Assembly (NCBI GenBank): GCA_032358255.1
Contig: JAULBX010014314.1
Span: 1 to 64,000, forward strand
DNA length: 64,000 nt
Direction of reading: 5' to 3'
Origin: Heterotrichella gracilis
Lineage: Eukaryota > Sar > Xanthophyceae > Tribonematales > Xanthonemataceae
Program-made: the position numbers and the translations under genes
Shown: positions 22,901-32,884 of the stretch, in pieces
How positions within the stretch are numbered: the stretch's first letter is position 1
How the letters are laid out: every line of letters starts with the position of its first letter
The notes under the pieces: model-generated
The model's database searches: none
What the model was told of the DNA's origin: nothing
The model's input: the letters and a program-made list of their open reading frames with translations, nothing else

Positions 22901-24380
22901 CTGTGTGAGAGCCCCTCGCTGTGGATTGCGGATGGGCGCTTCCTGGGTGACATGGCCGCGCACAGGTGGGTGGAAGCCGTGTGAAATTTAGAAGATATCT
23001 AATCATCAAACCAGATAAATACCAATAAAAATCATTTTGGGCGCTTCCTGGGGGACATGGCTGCGCACAGGTGGGTGGAAGCCGTGTGAAATTTNNNNNN
23101 NNNNNNNNNNNNNNNNNNNNNNNNNNNNNNNNNNNNNNNNNNNNNNNNNNNNNNNNNNNNNNNNNNNNNNNNNNNNNNNNNNNNNNNNNNNNNNTTCCTG
23201 GGGGACATGGCTGCGCACAGGTGGGTGGAAGCCGTGTGAAATTTAGAAGATATCTAATCATCAAACCAGATTAATACCAATAAAAATCATTTTGGGCGCT
23301 TCCTGGGGGACATGGCTGCGCACAGGTGGGTGGAAGCCGTGTGAAATTTAGAAGATATCTAATCATCAAACCAGATTAATACCAATAAAAATCATTTTGG
23401 GCGCTTCCTGGGGGACATGGCTGCGCACAGGTGGGTGCAATTGGAGACAATGTTGTAGTAATTCGGGATCAATGCCAAAAAGGTTTATTCCGGTGCGGGG
23501 CTTGCTTCGCTAATCGCCACCATGTGCCATTTGCACGTGTTTGGCAGCATTCTGTGCGAGAGCCCCTCGCTGTGGATCGCGGATGGGCGCTTCCTGGGGG
23601 ACATGGCCGCGCACAGGTGGGTGGAAGCCGTGTAAGGTTGAAAACTGTTGGAGTAATTGGCAGATGAATGCCAAATGACACTCCTTCCATGACGGGGGTT
23701 GCTTTGGTATATGCCAGAATGTGCTACCCGTGCGTTCTTATGAGCCGTCTGTGTGAGGGCCTCTTGCTGTGGGTCCCTCTCCAAACCCCACACCAACACT
23801 ACCACAACAAACGTCCCCCATCGCCCACCTCTCTGCTAAAACCCTCCATCCACCCCCAGGGGCATGCTCCCCGAGCGCCTGTTCATCGGCTGCGGCACCA
23901 AGGAGTACAGCGCCACCCGGGACCACCAGCGTCCCGAGGTGGATGCGCTGCTGCTGAGCCACTACAGAGAGGCGGCGGCCACGCTGGGGGACAAGGGCAT
24001 GCGCGGGGAGCGGCTCAGGTGCGCAGCGGGGGGGAAATCGAGGGGATAAAGTATTTTCATGTGCATGCTGATGAGCGACATGCGTTCCAGGATTGCACCC
24101 CTGACACTATTTCCACCGTCCCTGCAACGGATTGTAGGCACAGAATGCACTTGCCTGCATGCGCCACCCTCAAAAATGCGCTCTTCTTGTTTAATGGTAA
24201 TTCCCACACGTCTTATAGACTCCATTTACATATAGAAGGTGAAGTATTGATATCCCTATTCCTCCCTTGTTCAGGTATGTGGAGGAGGAGGGCGCGGGTC
24301 ACCATGAGCTAGCGTGGCAGTGGCGGCTGACGGGGGCACTGGAGTACCTCATGGGGCCATGGTGGGGGGAGCAAAACTGA
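16923..24380 (+). CDS. Double esterase with two central starch-binding (CBM53/25-like) modules
   Basis: Thirteen exons join in phase: 16923-17184, 17406-17667, 17929-18226, 18729-18942, 19255-19528, 19864-20059, 20307-20610, 20911-21220, 21585-21727, 22237-22439, 22756-22965, 23860-24018, 24275-24380 (TGA), giving at least 979 residues. After a Lys- and Ala/Pro-rich leader comes an esterase-D/enterochelin-esterase fold (VLYLNDGQNLF, AFGGSSFGG nucleophile elbow, GATHNEKAW histidine). Two beta modules follow with MVAGFNNWREAP ... RWDNNATNDFYI and VSYGVNNWKT ... VWDNNGGHNYSMPV, typical of starch-binding CBM53/25. A second esterase ends the protein (VLYFNDGQNLF, AFGGGSFAG, GAGHHELAW). Both esterase copies keep Ser and His. 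Likely a polysaccharide-bound acyl hydrolase acting on or near starch; the substrate is unknown. The N-terminus is incomplete. Confidence 0.88.
17640..17745 (+). repeat. Exon-edge echo in esterase gene
   Basis: GCATGCTGAGGGTCTGGACGCCTCC at the exon end (17641-17665) is repeated as GCATGCTTCAGGTCTGGACGCCCTC at about 17713-17737 in the following intron. Confidence 0.8.
19140..19330 (+). repeat. Exon echo in esterase gene
   Basis: GGGCACCAAGGGGTACAGCGGCATC in the intron (about 19161-19190) copies GGGCACGAAGGAGTACAGCGGCATC in the exon at 19286-19310. CCCTAAA-type repeats lie between them. Confidence 0.8.
19940..20240 (+). repeat. Echo of a starch-binding-module exon end
   Basis: The end of the exon at about 19945-20050 is repeated at about 20132-20236 with high identity over some 100 bases (both include GTTTCAACWACTGGCGGGAGG and GACCTGGCCATGCG). 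Only the first copy can be spliced in phase to the exon at 20307. Confidence 0.88.
21480..21620 (+). repeat. Echo of the exon start at 21585
   Basis: GCAGGCACCAGCAAGTGGAGGGAGGAGAA (about 21487-21515) precedes the true ACAGGCACCAGCAAGTGGACGGAGGAGAA (21581-21609). Each copy carries its own acceptor AG. Confidence 0.88.
22002..22275 (+). repeat. Three tandem copies (about 102 bp) of an exon start
   Basis: The start of the exon at 22237, with its intron tail, occurs three times at about 22002, 22117 and 22219. Each copy reads CCAACTGTGT-like intron, AG acceptor, GGGGTGTCCTGGCAG-like exon, and the first two continue into GATGCCTACACATATATACC. The third copy leads into the real exon. Confidence 0.9.
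22923..23640 (+). repeat. Exon-derived minisatellite, about 106-108 bp unit
   Basis: The end of the exon at 22756-22965 (GGCGCTTCCTGGG...CATGGC) plus the first bases of its intron form a unit running through GTGGGTGGAAGCCGTGTGAAATTTAGAAGATATCTAATC to AAAATCATTTTGG. It is repeated head to tail at about 23039, 23192 (after the gap), 23296 and 23400. A longer, earlier-looking exon copy lies at about 23536-23640. The units are near-identical, so copy number in the assembly is unreliable. Confidence 0.93.
23095..23194. other. Assembly gap (100 N)
   Basis: A run of exactly 100 N lies inside the exon-derived minisatellite; the fixed length suggests a placeholder rather than a measured distance. Open frames that cross it are artefacts. 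Confidence 0.99.
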
Positions 24381-25939
24381 GGAGGCACGAATAACGTAGG
24401 AGTCATTTCCATTAATTTCTATGTATTGTTGCCTCTCCCATTGAGGGCAATCGAGAGGCAAAGGGTCAACTCTGGGGGTTTGGGGGGGTTGGGGGCAGCA
24501 GGGCTGTATCAGTACGGGGGGCGTGTGGCTGGGATTGTTTTTTGAGAGATGTGGTGGGCGGGTGGGCAGCGCCCAACATGTACACTTGGAATTGGATCAA
24601 TAAGCGAGGGGGTGGGGATTGACCATTCATCTGTTTGACTGCGGGCGGAGCAAGCAGTTGATGAGGGCACGGCAAGAATTCAGCTTCTGCAGGGTTTAGG
24701 ACTAGGGTTTTCATCTCGGCGCCAGGGAGGTTATTAGGGGCCGGGCTTATTATTCAATCACTTGGAGAAGGGACCTGGCTTTGGAAGCATGGGTGTGAGA
24801 TGTTATTGGAGGCTGGGGTTGCATCGGCATTGTGATCTGCCCTGCTTTACAACGGGGATTATTCTTATTATTGCCAACGCATGCACCAATTTTATTAGTG
24901 CGTGATGGCACAGGCTCAAAATTGTCATCAAAACGTGATGCATGCGTGTACATGGCACGTGTACAGGCAGTCCAACGGGTGACAGAACGGTATGGATTTA
25001 ATGTCGTGAGGGTGGTGGGTAGCAGCCGCTTTTGAGGTAGTGTGATGTGGTGTGATGTGGTGGAATGCTACAGGAGACTACGCACTGTTCCTGTGATGCG
25101 TTGCAATTTATTTAGGTTGAGATTACTTGCTTAAAATCGAGGTTCAAGTTGCTTGCGCACATTGAACCCCTGTCGGGTGTTTGGCATGGGGAGTGTTTGG
25201 AAATATGGATAGAAAGAAAGAAAGATAGAAATCATTGACTTTTTTGCTTTTTTGTACATGGGTGGGAGTGAAAATTGATGCCATTTCAGTCCATATGGAA
25301 ATATAGGTGTTCTAGTGTTAATGCACATTTACACCAGCATTTCTTTTCTTCATGCCATACCATGCCATGCAACGCCTCCACCCCTTTTCTCACTTGTGAC
25401 CATGTGATTTATCTGGTTCTATAATTTCCAAATTTCTGTGTCAGTTATGGTACAGATATCGCACATCTCCATTCACACACATGTGTACGATGCGTGGTAC
25501 AGTGGCTGGTATGCGCCCACATAGCGTGCGATGTATTCACTCAAGCTCGTAAGTCAAACAATGGTTGCCATGGGTATAATAATTCAGTCTTCCAGCCTAG
25601 GTCTACTTGTAGCCTACCCTGCGCATGCCTAGCCTCGGTATTCTTTGGTAGGTGTAGAAGTAGCCAAGCCTGGATTGACGCAGGCAGTACGATGGCTGTT
25701 TGTATGGTTTGCATGAACTTGGCGTGAAGGTTTTTGTCGTGAGTTGCCGTTAAGGATGGGGAGGGGCAGGGCCAGTACATTGTACGCGTGAGGGTGAATC
25801 CTGCTGGGTGACCAGATCAGGTGGTGCGCATCAGTTTAGCTATGGTTCGGGTTCCGGCCACGCACAGGGCTTGTAACAGTTGCAGAGCTCCTGTCCCGAT
25901 GATTGAGGAGACAGTTGGCCTGGACATATGCATGGAACA

Positions 25940-25979
25940 ATTGGTGCAGCATTTAAATATATTTAAATGCTGCACCAAT
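25940..25979. repeat. Perfect 40-bp palindrome
   Basis: ATTGGTGCAGCATTTAAATA is followed immediately by its exact reverse complement, with no loop. The centre is AT-only. Confidence 0.97.
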
Positions 25980-26340
25980 ATATCCAGCATTTTTACTGAG
26001 GGTAAGCTCATGCTAAGCAGCAGCAGCAACAGCCAAACCTAAGGCTTGAAACATCGCAACGATGATTATATCCATCATAGTCACTCATAAAACATCTGAT
26101 TCAGGTGCCACCACTGGTAGGATATTCAGCTCACCAACTTCCAAGGCGTAGTAGTCCATTGCTGCAGCAGGTGCCTAGGGTTCCCGTGTCATGTCATTGA
26201 GTTTGAGACGAAAGTGCAATGCCTGCAGGGCCTGTGGTAACCAGCCAGCCCTTGTAATGTTGAACCCTTGATTAGGGTGTTCAGCGCCGCCATGCCGAAT
26301 CAGTGAAAGACCTTGTGACAAGGCTCATAAAGCTTGCACA

Positions 26341-26369
26341 AGTGCTTGAAGGACCGTCCTTCAAGCACT
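26341..26369. repeat. 14-bp inverted repeat with 1-base centre
   Basis: AGTGCTTGAAGGAC, a single C, then GTCCTTCAAGCACT. This is a perfect, very tight inverted repeat in intergenic DNA. Confidence 0.95.
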
Positions 26370-26974
26370 GAAGACGTGACGCGCAATAGCTCATGAGCCA
26401 TTATGGTACACATCTAGCTTGTAGTATAGCTTAACCTCAGAACCGTCCTATTTCGACTTGGCGGCCTATTTCGACTTGGCGCTCTTGGTGCTCTTGAGTT
26501 GAGTAGAAACCGTTACGGCTGAAAAGTACCTCGAAACTCTCACAGCCCAGTGTGGTGTCACCTGGGTTCTGCTAATCAGAGAACCACGCTTAGCCTAGTA
26601 TGATCTTGGTGTGGAACTCAACGCCTTTCTACTTTAATGTAGCCCTGCGACAGTCGTCCACTTGAAGCACGCTGCAAGATAGGATACCTGAGGCTCATAG
26701 TACGTATTCCGGTGATCCTGCACCCCATGCCATACAGGAATCATTGTGCTGTAGGCAGACGATGTCTGTCCCCGTTGAACTTCAGAATAGCAATTGTAGC
26801 AACTGTAGCAATTGTAAACACCAAACCAAAGCTTTATGGGACGGTCACAGGGTACAGCCAGTGCACTTACATGGTCTCAACCTCTTGTTCGTGCTTCAGG
26901 TGTAGTACAGCAATAGCGTCCAACCACTGGAGCTCCTAAGCACTCCCATTGGAGCCCAGTCAGTCCAAGGCAGC

Positions 26975-29900
26975 ATGCAGTCATCAGAGCATCCAGGCTG
27001 TGGGGCAGTGCTACTGCTGGGAGCACCAGGTGTGGGCAAAAGCAGCCTTGGGGATGCCCTGGCAGCCAAGCATGGCGCCACATTCCTCAACGTGGGCAAG
27101 GAGCTTTGTGAGCAGGGCCTTGTGGATCCCTACTTTGAGCACCCCACACAGGCGGGCAAGCAAGGGCTGGCACGCAAAGCGCACAGGCTGGTGTCAGAGG
27201 CACGTGGGAGGCTTAAGCTTGCAGATTTGGCACCAACAAAGCAGGGTCATGATGGCACAAGGTGGGCTGGGTGATTGCATGCACAGCAACTGGTATAGGC
27301 CACCATGGCTTCTGCCATATGCATAGCATACAGGCTTGACACATGCACAGCTGCGTCATGCATGAATCACTAGAAGTGCCATGCAACCCTTATCCATGGC
27401 TGTGGTGTACAATGATGAAGCCAAGGGGCTTTGGTGGCACCCACTGGTTTGCTGTAAATGTGGGGGAAATATTTCTTTGCACTATCGCAATATGTCTGCC
27501 CTTTCCTCCTCTTCCCTTCCTCCTTTGTTGATGACCGCCTTGGCATGCATAGCATGAAGCGGTGACGATCATATCTTCATGGTAACGTGTCCCGCAAACA
27601 TTATGCAGGATCCTCGTGCTGGAGTGTGTGCAGGAGTTGGATGATGCATTCAGCGTGATGGAGGAATTGCATGAGGCTGGGGTGCCGCTGCTGCACGTAC
27701 GCATTTGCTTGGGTGTGCATGCAAAATTTGCAAATGCTGATATCATACTATGCTATTAGCATAATGCAAACGCACCACTTCTGTGCCCGCGCTTACCAGG
27801 CAGCATGTGTGTGTAATGACTTCTGTAATCATCAGCCCTAGGTAGTGACATGCATGCGCTCCCAACAAATTCCAAACACATAAAATTATGAACTTGTTGC
27901 AATCTCAGCAGGAGTATTTAGCCTTGCATGCTAAAGGCACCAGAGGGCAAGGTTGGCACAGCAGCATGTACGCATGCCGCATCACCCACAGTGCCTACCC
28001 ATGCCTGCGCAGGGGCTACTTGTGGATGCCAGCTGCAAGCAGTACCTTGCCTCCAATGCCCACAGCAGAACCGGCAGCATCGGCCTGCAGGCATCAGCTT
28101 CCAGCGACAAGGAGCGACACGTAGCCGAGCGACAGGCCACGTGCGCAGGCATGCCACATATATGTATAAAAAATTGTTTGCATGCGCCTCTGTGCTCCGG
28201 TGGCAAGAAAGCATGAAGCATGGTCACGAGCATTTGCTTTGTCATGTACTGCACATCACTTGCACAACAGACATGCCACACTGGATAGGGTTTGGGGTTG
28301 AGGATTACCTGTGCATGTCAGCCGCTGCAGGGTACACTCTTCATGACAATTGTGCTCGAGCCTGATGTGATTTTGTGCGGAATACCTGTGCAGGGGAGGC
28401 CAACGCTGCTGCCCTGGTAGAGTTCTTCTCAGCACTGGGGGTGCTGGCAGAGGTGATAGCAACCACAGACCGTAAAATTCTGACGGCAACCCGGTTTGGA
28501 GCTGGGAACACCCGTCATGAGCCAGAAGGCCACTCCCTGGCGGCCATTGGCTACGCACCAGTGTTTTCAGCAGGGCTGAGAGAGCCAGCGCACCAGGCAG
28601 CAACACGTGGCTGCAGCGCGCAGGCTGGTGCAGCACTGACAGCCAACTGGCAGCTGAGCCCGCCATCTGTGCACACTGAATCGAGCCTGTGGTGTCCCCA
28701 CGCCTGGTCACCAGTGCTGCGGAACGGCGCACAGTGCTGGCGTTTGCTGCTGGCGCCTCGGGGCTGCACACTCTAGGGCAGGGGAGCGCACCCTTTGCAG
28801 TGCCCGCGCAGGCTGTGGTCAGCCCCATGGATGCGCGCTGGGTGGGGTGGCCAAAGCGGTACATGGCATCCCTCCAGGCGGATGGCACCCGCTGCTTCCT
28901 GCTGGTGGGGGGAGGATGGCACGTCCTACCTGCTCAACCGTGCATGCAGCCTTTACAGCTATCCCCTCAGGGAAGGCCTGGTGGGTGGTGGTGCGGGGTG
29001 TGATGGTGGTGGTGGCGGTGGAGAGGTGCTGCAGCTGGCACCTGGGACAGTGCTAGATGGGGAGCTGGCGTGGTAGGGGCTTGATGGCGCCTGCTGTGGT
29101 GCCTTCATCGCTTTTGATGCCCTGGCAGTGGGCGGACAGCGCACATGGGAGCTGCCGCTGCCGGACCGCCTGGCCATGTTGCAGCAGATTGGGCTTGATG
29201 AGGCGGAGGGATGCGCTGCATTGTGCACAGCAGCATCCACAGCCAAGGAGCATGGTACTGGCACATCAGGCCCTCGTGAAGCAATCTTGAAGACGAAGCA
29301 GCAGGCGCTGCCACCTGGCAGCGACGACATCCTCCTGCTGCGCAAGCGACACGTGGCAGTGACTGCTCATGCGCTGCATGAGCTGGAGGAGTGTCGCCGC
29401 AGCTGCCCATACCCTACCGATGGTCTGCTGTTCACCCCATCAGCCTTCCCTTATGCGCTCGGCATGGCACAGCTGCTGTTCAAGTGGCAGCCAATGGACC
29501 AGACAGCGGCTGACGTCTCTGGCAAAGACCTCAAGAATTCAATCAAAGACTGGTTTCAATTGCAGGCAGCAGGGCGTGAGCAGGTGGGGTTGTGGTTGGC
29601 TTTCCAGGGCCCAGACTGGCTGGTGTACGAGTGCGTGGTGAGGCGGCAGCCTTCAAAGCCTGCACGGGCACCTGAGGTAGCAGCAACTGCGGCAGAGACT
29701 ACAGCAGCGGGGGGCCTGTCACAGCGCCAGGCAGAGCAGCAGCGCAGAAACAGGCATCAGCACCCTGGCGCCCAGTGTCAGTTTGCTGGGACAAGGCCAA
29801 GGCCAATCCAGCGGCAACCGCATCGGGCATCCTGCTGCGGTCCACGCAGGGGCGCTACCTGACGCCTGCGATGCTGAAGGACGCCGTGGCATGGGTGCAG

Positions 29901-31733
29901 GACACAGCATTGGGCATGGTACTTGAGCAGGGTGCAGACCGCCATCCTGCCCGCCTGATGCCCTTTGATCAGCTGATGGAGCAGGTGGTGGCAGAGGTAC
30001 AGGCAGGCACAGTGGTGTGCACAGTGGATGCAGCCACTGGCTTAGAAATTTACTGCTATGATCCGTCCTTGGGCCCGCCAAAAACCGCCATCTCAGCCAT
30101 GTGCCGTGGCCTGGTGCTTCACCCACCCAGCTCCACAGTTGTTGCCACACCCTTTGTGCACTTCGGTGAGCTGGTGAGCCTGCGCCGGGTGCCAGCTTTG
30201 ACCGCAGCGCCAGCAGCAGCAGCAGCAAGGGCAGCTGCGCCACTTGCAATGCCCAGGTCAGGGGGTCAGAGCATAGACAGAAGAATCAAGCAGCCAATGA
30301 TGGTGACGGGGATGGTGGCGGTGGCGCTGACTGGGGCGTCCACTTGCTGCCTGGCAGTGCAGGTGATGCCCGCAACATGGCAATGTACCAAATGGGTGGT
30401 GGGGGCATTGCTAGTGCCAGCTTCAAGGTGGATGGCTTGCTGGTGATTGCGTTCCTGTGGGAGGGGCAGGTGCACACCGCCACCCGCCGCAGGATGGATT
30501 CAGGGCAGGTGAGCACCAGCACCTGATGTGCACACAGTTCAATGACACAGTAGTATAAGAATCTAAATCTGTTGGGCTTGGTAAAAGACTTTCCTGTAGT
30601 CTACGACTGACCCGATTTGGTTCCAAGACTGGAATGCAGATACTTTATTGTCGAGTCAATTTAATGTATTATTTTCAAGAAAGATACCATCTGCAAGCTG
30701 ATTGTAGAATAACCTGCTCAACATCCTGCAGCATTGCATGTCAGTACCAAAATTGCTGCATGCTGGACGCACTTGAGCACCACATGCACACTCCTCAAAG
30801 ATCCTGCTATATCTAGGGTTTATGGCATTGTTATGGGGTTCCTGATGATTTCCTCACCCCTACATGCACCTGTACACCCTCAACCTTGGTAAAACTAAAC
30901 CCTAAACCCTGATCTGCAGGCTGTGTGGGCACGCGGCTGGCTGCAGAACCATGCGCTGGAGCCCGGCTGGACCTACCTGTTTGAGGCTGTGTATGCAAAC
31001 AACACCCATCTCATACCCTACGCATGGGAGGGGCTGGTGCTGCTGGCAGCAGTACAGCCAGATGGCCGCGAGCTGAAAAGCTTGGCGGCGCGGCATGAGT
31101 TGGCGGCGCGCATGGGGGTGGTGGCCGTGCCCCATTTGGAGGGACCTGAGGACGAGCTGTGTAAACGCCTGTCGCGCGGCACAGGCTGCCCATCAGCGGC
31201 GGTTGGCTGGGGCAGGGTTGGGGATGGGACACAGCGCAGGGTGCCAGCTGCGCCAACGTTTGAGGGCTGGGTTTTGGAGGACACCGGAGGCGCGCGACAC
31301 AAGCTGGTGCAGCGTGCGTTCAAGCGCGCCGCCGCTGCTGCGGAGGTGTGCTTGCACCCGCTCGCGGTGTGGGATGCGGTGAAGTGCGGCGGCGCCTCGC
31401 GTGGAGCTGCACGCGCAGCTGGATGCGCTGGAGGTGGGCTTCTGCGCTGTGGCGGGCTTCTGTGGACTGGTGCACAAGCTGGAGCTTGCCTTTGGGCCTG
31501 CAGATGATGCAGCACGCAGGGTGGCTGGTCCGCTGGATGTGCTGTCAGGCATGCTGGAGGGGCTTGGCCTGGGTGACGGCAATGGCAGTGCTCCAGGCAG
31601 GGTGGCTACCACACTGGGTGCACTGCCAGGCATGCTGGAGGGGATGCGCTTGGTGGAGGGTGCTGCTGCTGCGGTGCCCACAGCAGGTGAGTACAATGTG
31701 GGGAGGAGCCAAAACCTTTTGTCAAAAATTTGA
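26975..31733 (+). CDS. P-loop kinase / capping-type nucleotidyltransferase / RNA ligase fusion (damaged)
   Basis: ATG at 26975. Exons 26975-27261 and 27609-27696 join in phase: Walker A GAPGVGKSS in an adenylate-kinase-like start, then ILVLECVQELDDAF. More exons follow at about 28013-28140 and 28385-28560. From 28689 a capping-guanylyltransferase-like domain appears: PAQAVVSPMD, YMASLQADGTRCFLLV (motif I with Gln for Lys), GTVLDGELA (III), FIAFDALAV (IIIa), TDGLLFTP (IV), LLFKWQP (V). From about 29770 an Rnl1-type RNA ligase follows: GLEIYCYD, CRGLVLHPP, VVATPFVHFG (donor 30165, acceptor 30362), SFKVDGLL with the ligase lysine, YLFEAVYANN, EGWVLED, RHKLVQRAFKRA, LHPLAVWDAV. Lesions are a G-run shift at 28907-28912, TAG at 29074-29076, and a frame change near 31390. 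Role inferred: RNA 5'-end or break processing. Confidence 0.75.
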
Positions 31734-32650
31734 ATTTTTTTTTCTATTAATGGTGTCAACCTTGCCGTGTCATCTGGATCACGCACCTTCCTGAAGGTCT
31801 TGAATTGAACTTGAAATTGCGCCACCTAGCCAACCTCTTGGAAGGCGCAGCAGATGATATGCCAAGGTTGACACCATTGCAAGTGCTGACAAGACTATGG
31901 TTGAATATCCAAATGCTTTCACCCCGAGGGATATTTTGCAGGGTAATGCTGACCTTGATGGCCACATGAGCACATGAGCAGAACACATACCATGCCATGC
32001 AGCGACTTCACCATCTCTAAATCCATTTAGGGACATTACATGAACTTGAAGCTTAATTCACTCGGGGTTTAGGATTTTTAAATTTAGGGTCGGTCATCAT
32101 CATTTCATCTGCCTTCCTCGCTGACCAGAATGCTTGCTGCAGGGCCCCAGTTTCCAGCCGCCCTTTGCTACGCACGAGCCTGTGGCAGCGCTGCTGCGGG
32201 GCCCATGTTCCTGCAGCAACAGAACAATGCTGCGCCACTCTTGCGCGACTCTTGCTGCGCCACTCTTGCGCAATCTTGCTGAGGGCTGGGCAAGGGAAGG
32301 GCCACTGGGCAGATGCGGCAGATGGCTTGCAGGGTGTGCAGCCATGCCCGGGGAAGTCAGCATTAGCGAGGTACGGCAACTGTAGATGGGATTTGTATTG
32401 GGTGCAATACGATATTTGAATTTATTGCCTGTTGAAATAATCGTTAATAGTGAATTACTGTAAAACAATCTTTTGTTATGTTCACACCTAAAAAAATCAT
32501 TATTTGCAGCGCACAATAAATCAGATCTGGCAAACTTAAGATAGGATACGGTAATCAGATTCTGTCAAAAGACCACTCGTCACGAGAGAATCCTCTGTCT
32601 GACAGTCATGACTGCACTGTCACTGCAAAAAAAGGCTGCCTCCACTGCAG

Positions 32651-32884
32651 TTGGAGGAAATTGTGCTGACGCATGGGCAGCTGGAGGGTAGGCACCTGGC
32701 ACGTGCAGCAGTGGTGTGCAAGGAGTGGCGCAGGGTGGTCAGCGGCCATCCCGACTGCCAGGGGAAAATCAGCGATGCCAGGAAGGCCATGGAGCAGAAG
32801 CCGCGTATCCGTCACTTGTATAGCTCAGATGAAGATGACGCGGTCACGATCTATGCTCAACCCAGGAACAGGTCGTCGAGGTAG
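32651..32884 (+). CDS. F-box-like exon
   Basis: After a CTGCAG acceptor this exon encodes LEEIVLTHGQLEGRHLARAA followed by VVCKEWRRVVSGH, the hydrophobic and W/R pattern of an F-box helix bundle. It then has a short acidic SSDEDD tail and a stop at 32882-32884. An F-box would link a protein to SKP1-cullin ubiquitin ligases. No substrate-binding repeats are visible. It may be the final exon of a separate small gene or a late exon spliced from sequence around 32100-32400. Confidence 0.4.
   Translation: MEEIVLTHGQLEGRHLARAAVVCKEWRRVVSGHPDCQGKISDARKAMEQKPRIRHLYSSDEDDAVTIYAQPRNRSSR

Larger units (their letters stand above)
24381..26974. other. Intergenic stretch with palindromes, no supported gene
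   Basis: This is 2.6 kb between the esterase stop and the RNA-processing gene start. No frame has family motifs. It holds a 40-bp perfect palindrome (25940-25979), a 14-bp inverted repeat (26341-26369), and a duplicated CCTATTTCGACTTGGCG at about 26447-26481. I saw no tRNA-like cloverleaf. Confidence 0.55.

Noticed and set aside
22782-23274. Long open frames crossing the N run on both strands
   Set aside because: They are translated through an assembly gap and are made of the exon-derived minisatellite; they are not genes.
23039-23440. Regular direct repeats that could suggest a CRISPR array
   Set aside because: The units are contiguous with no unique spacers, they derive from an exon edge, and the genome is eukaryotic.
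30166-30362. Ala-rich extension (VPALTAAPAAAA...) read through after the RNA ligase HFG block
   Set aside because: A GGTGAGC donor at 30165/30166 and a GCAG acceptor at 30362 remove it and restore an uninterrupted run into the SFKVDG motif in phase.
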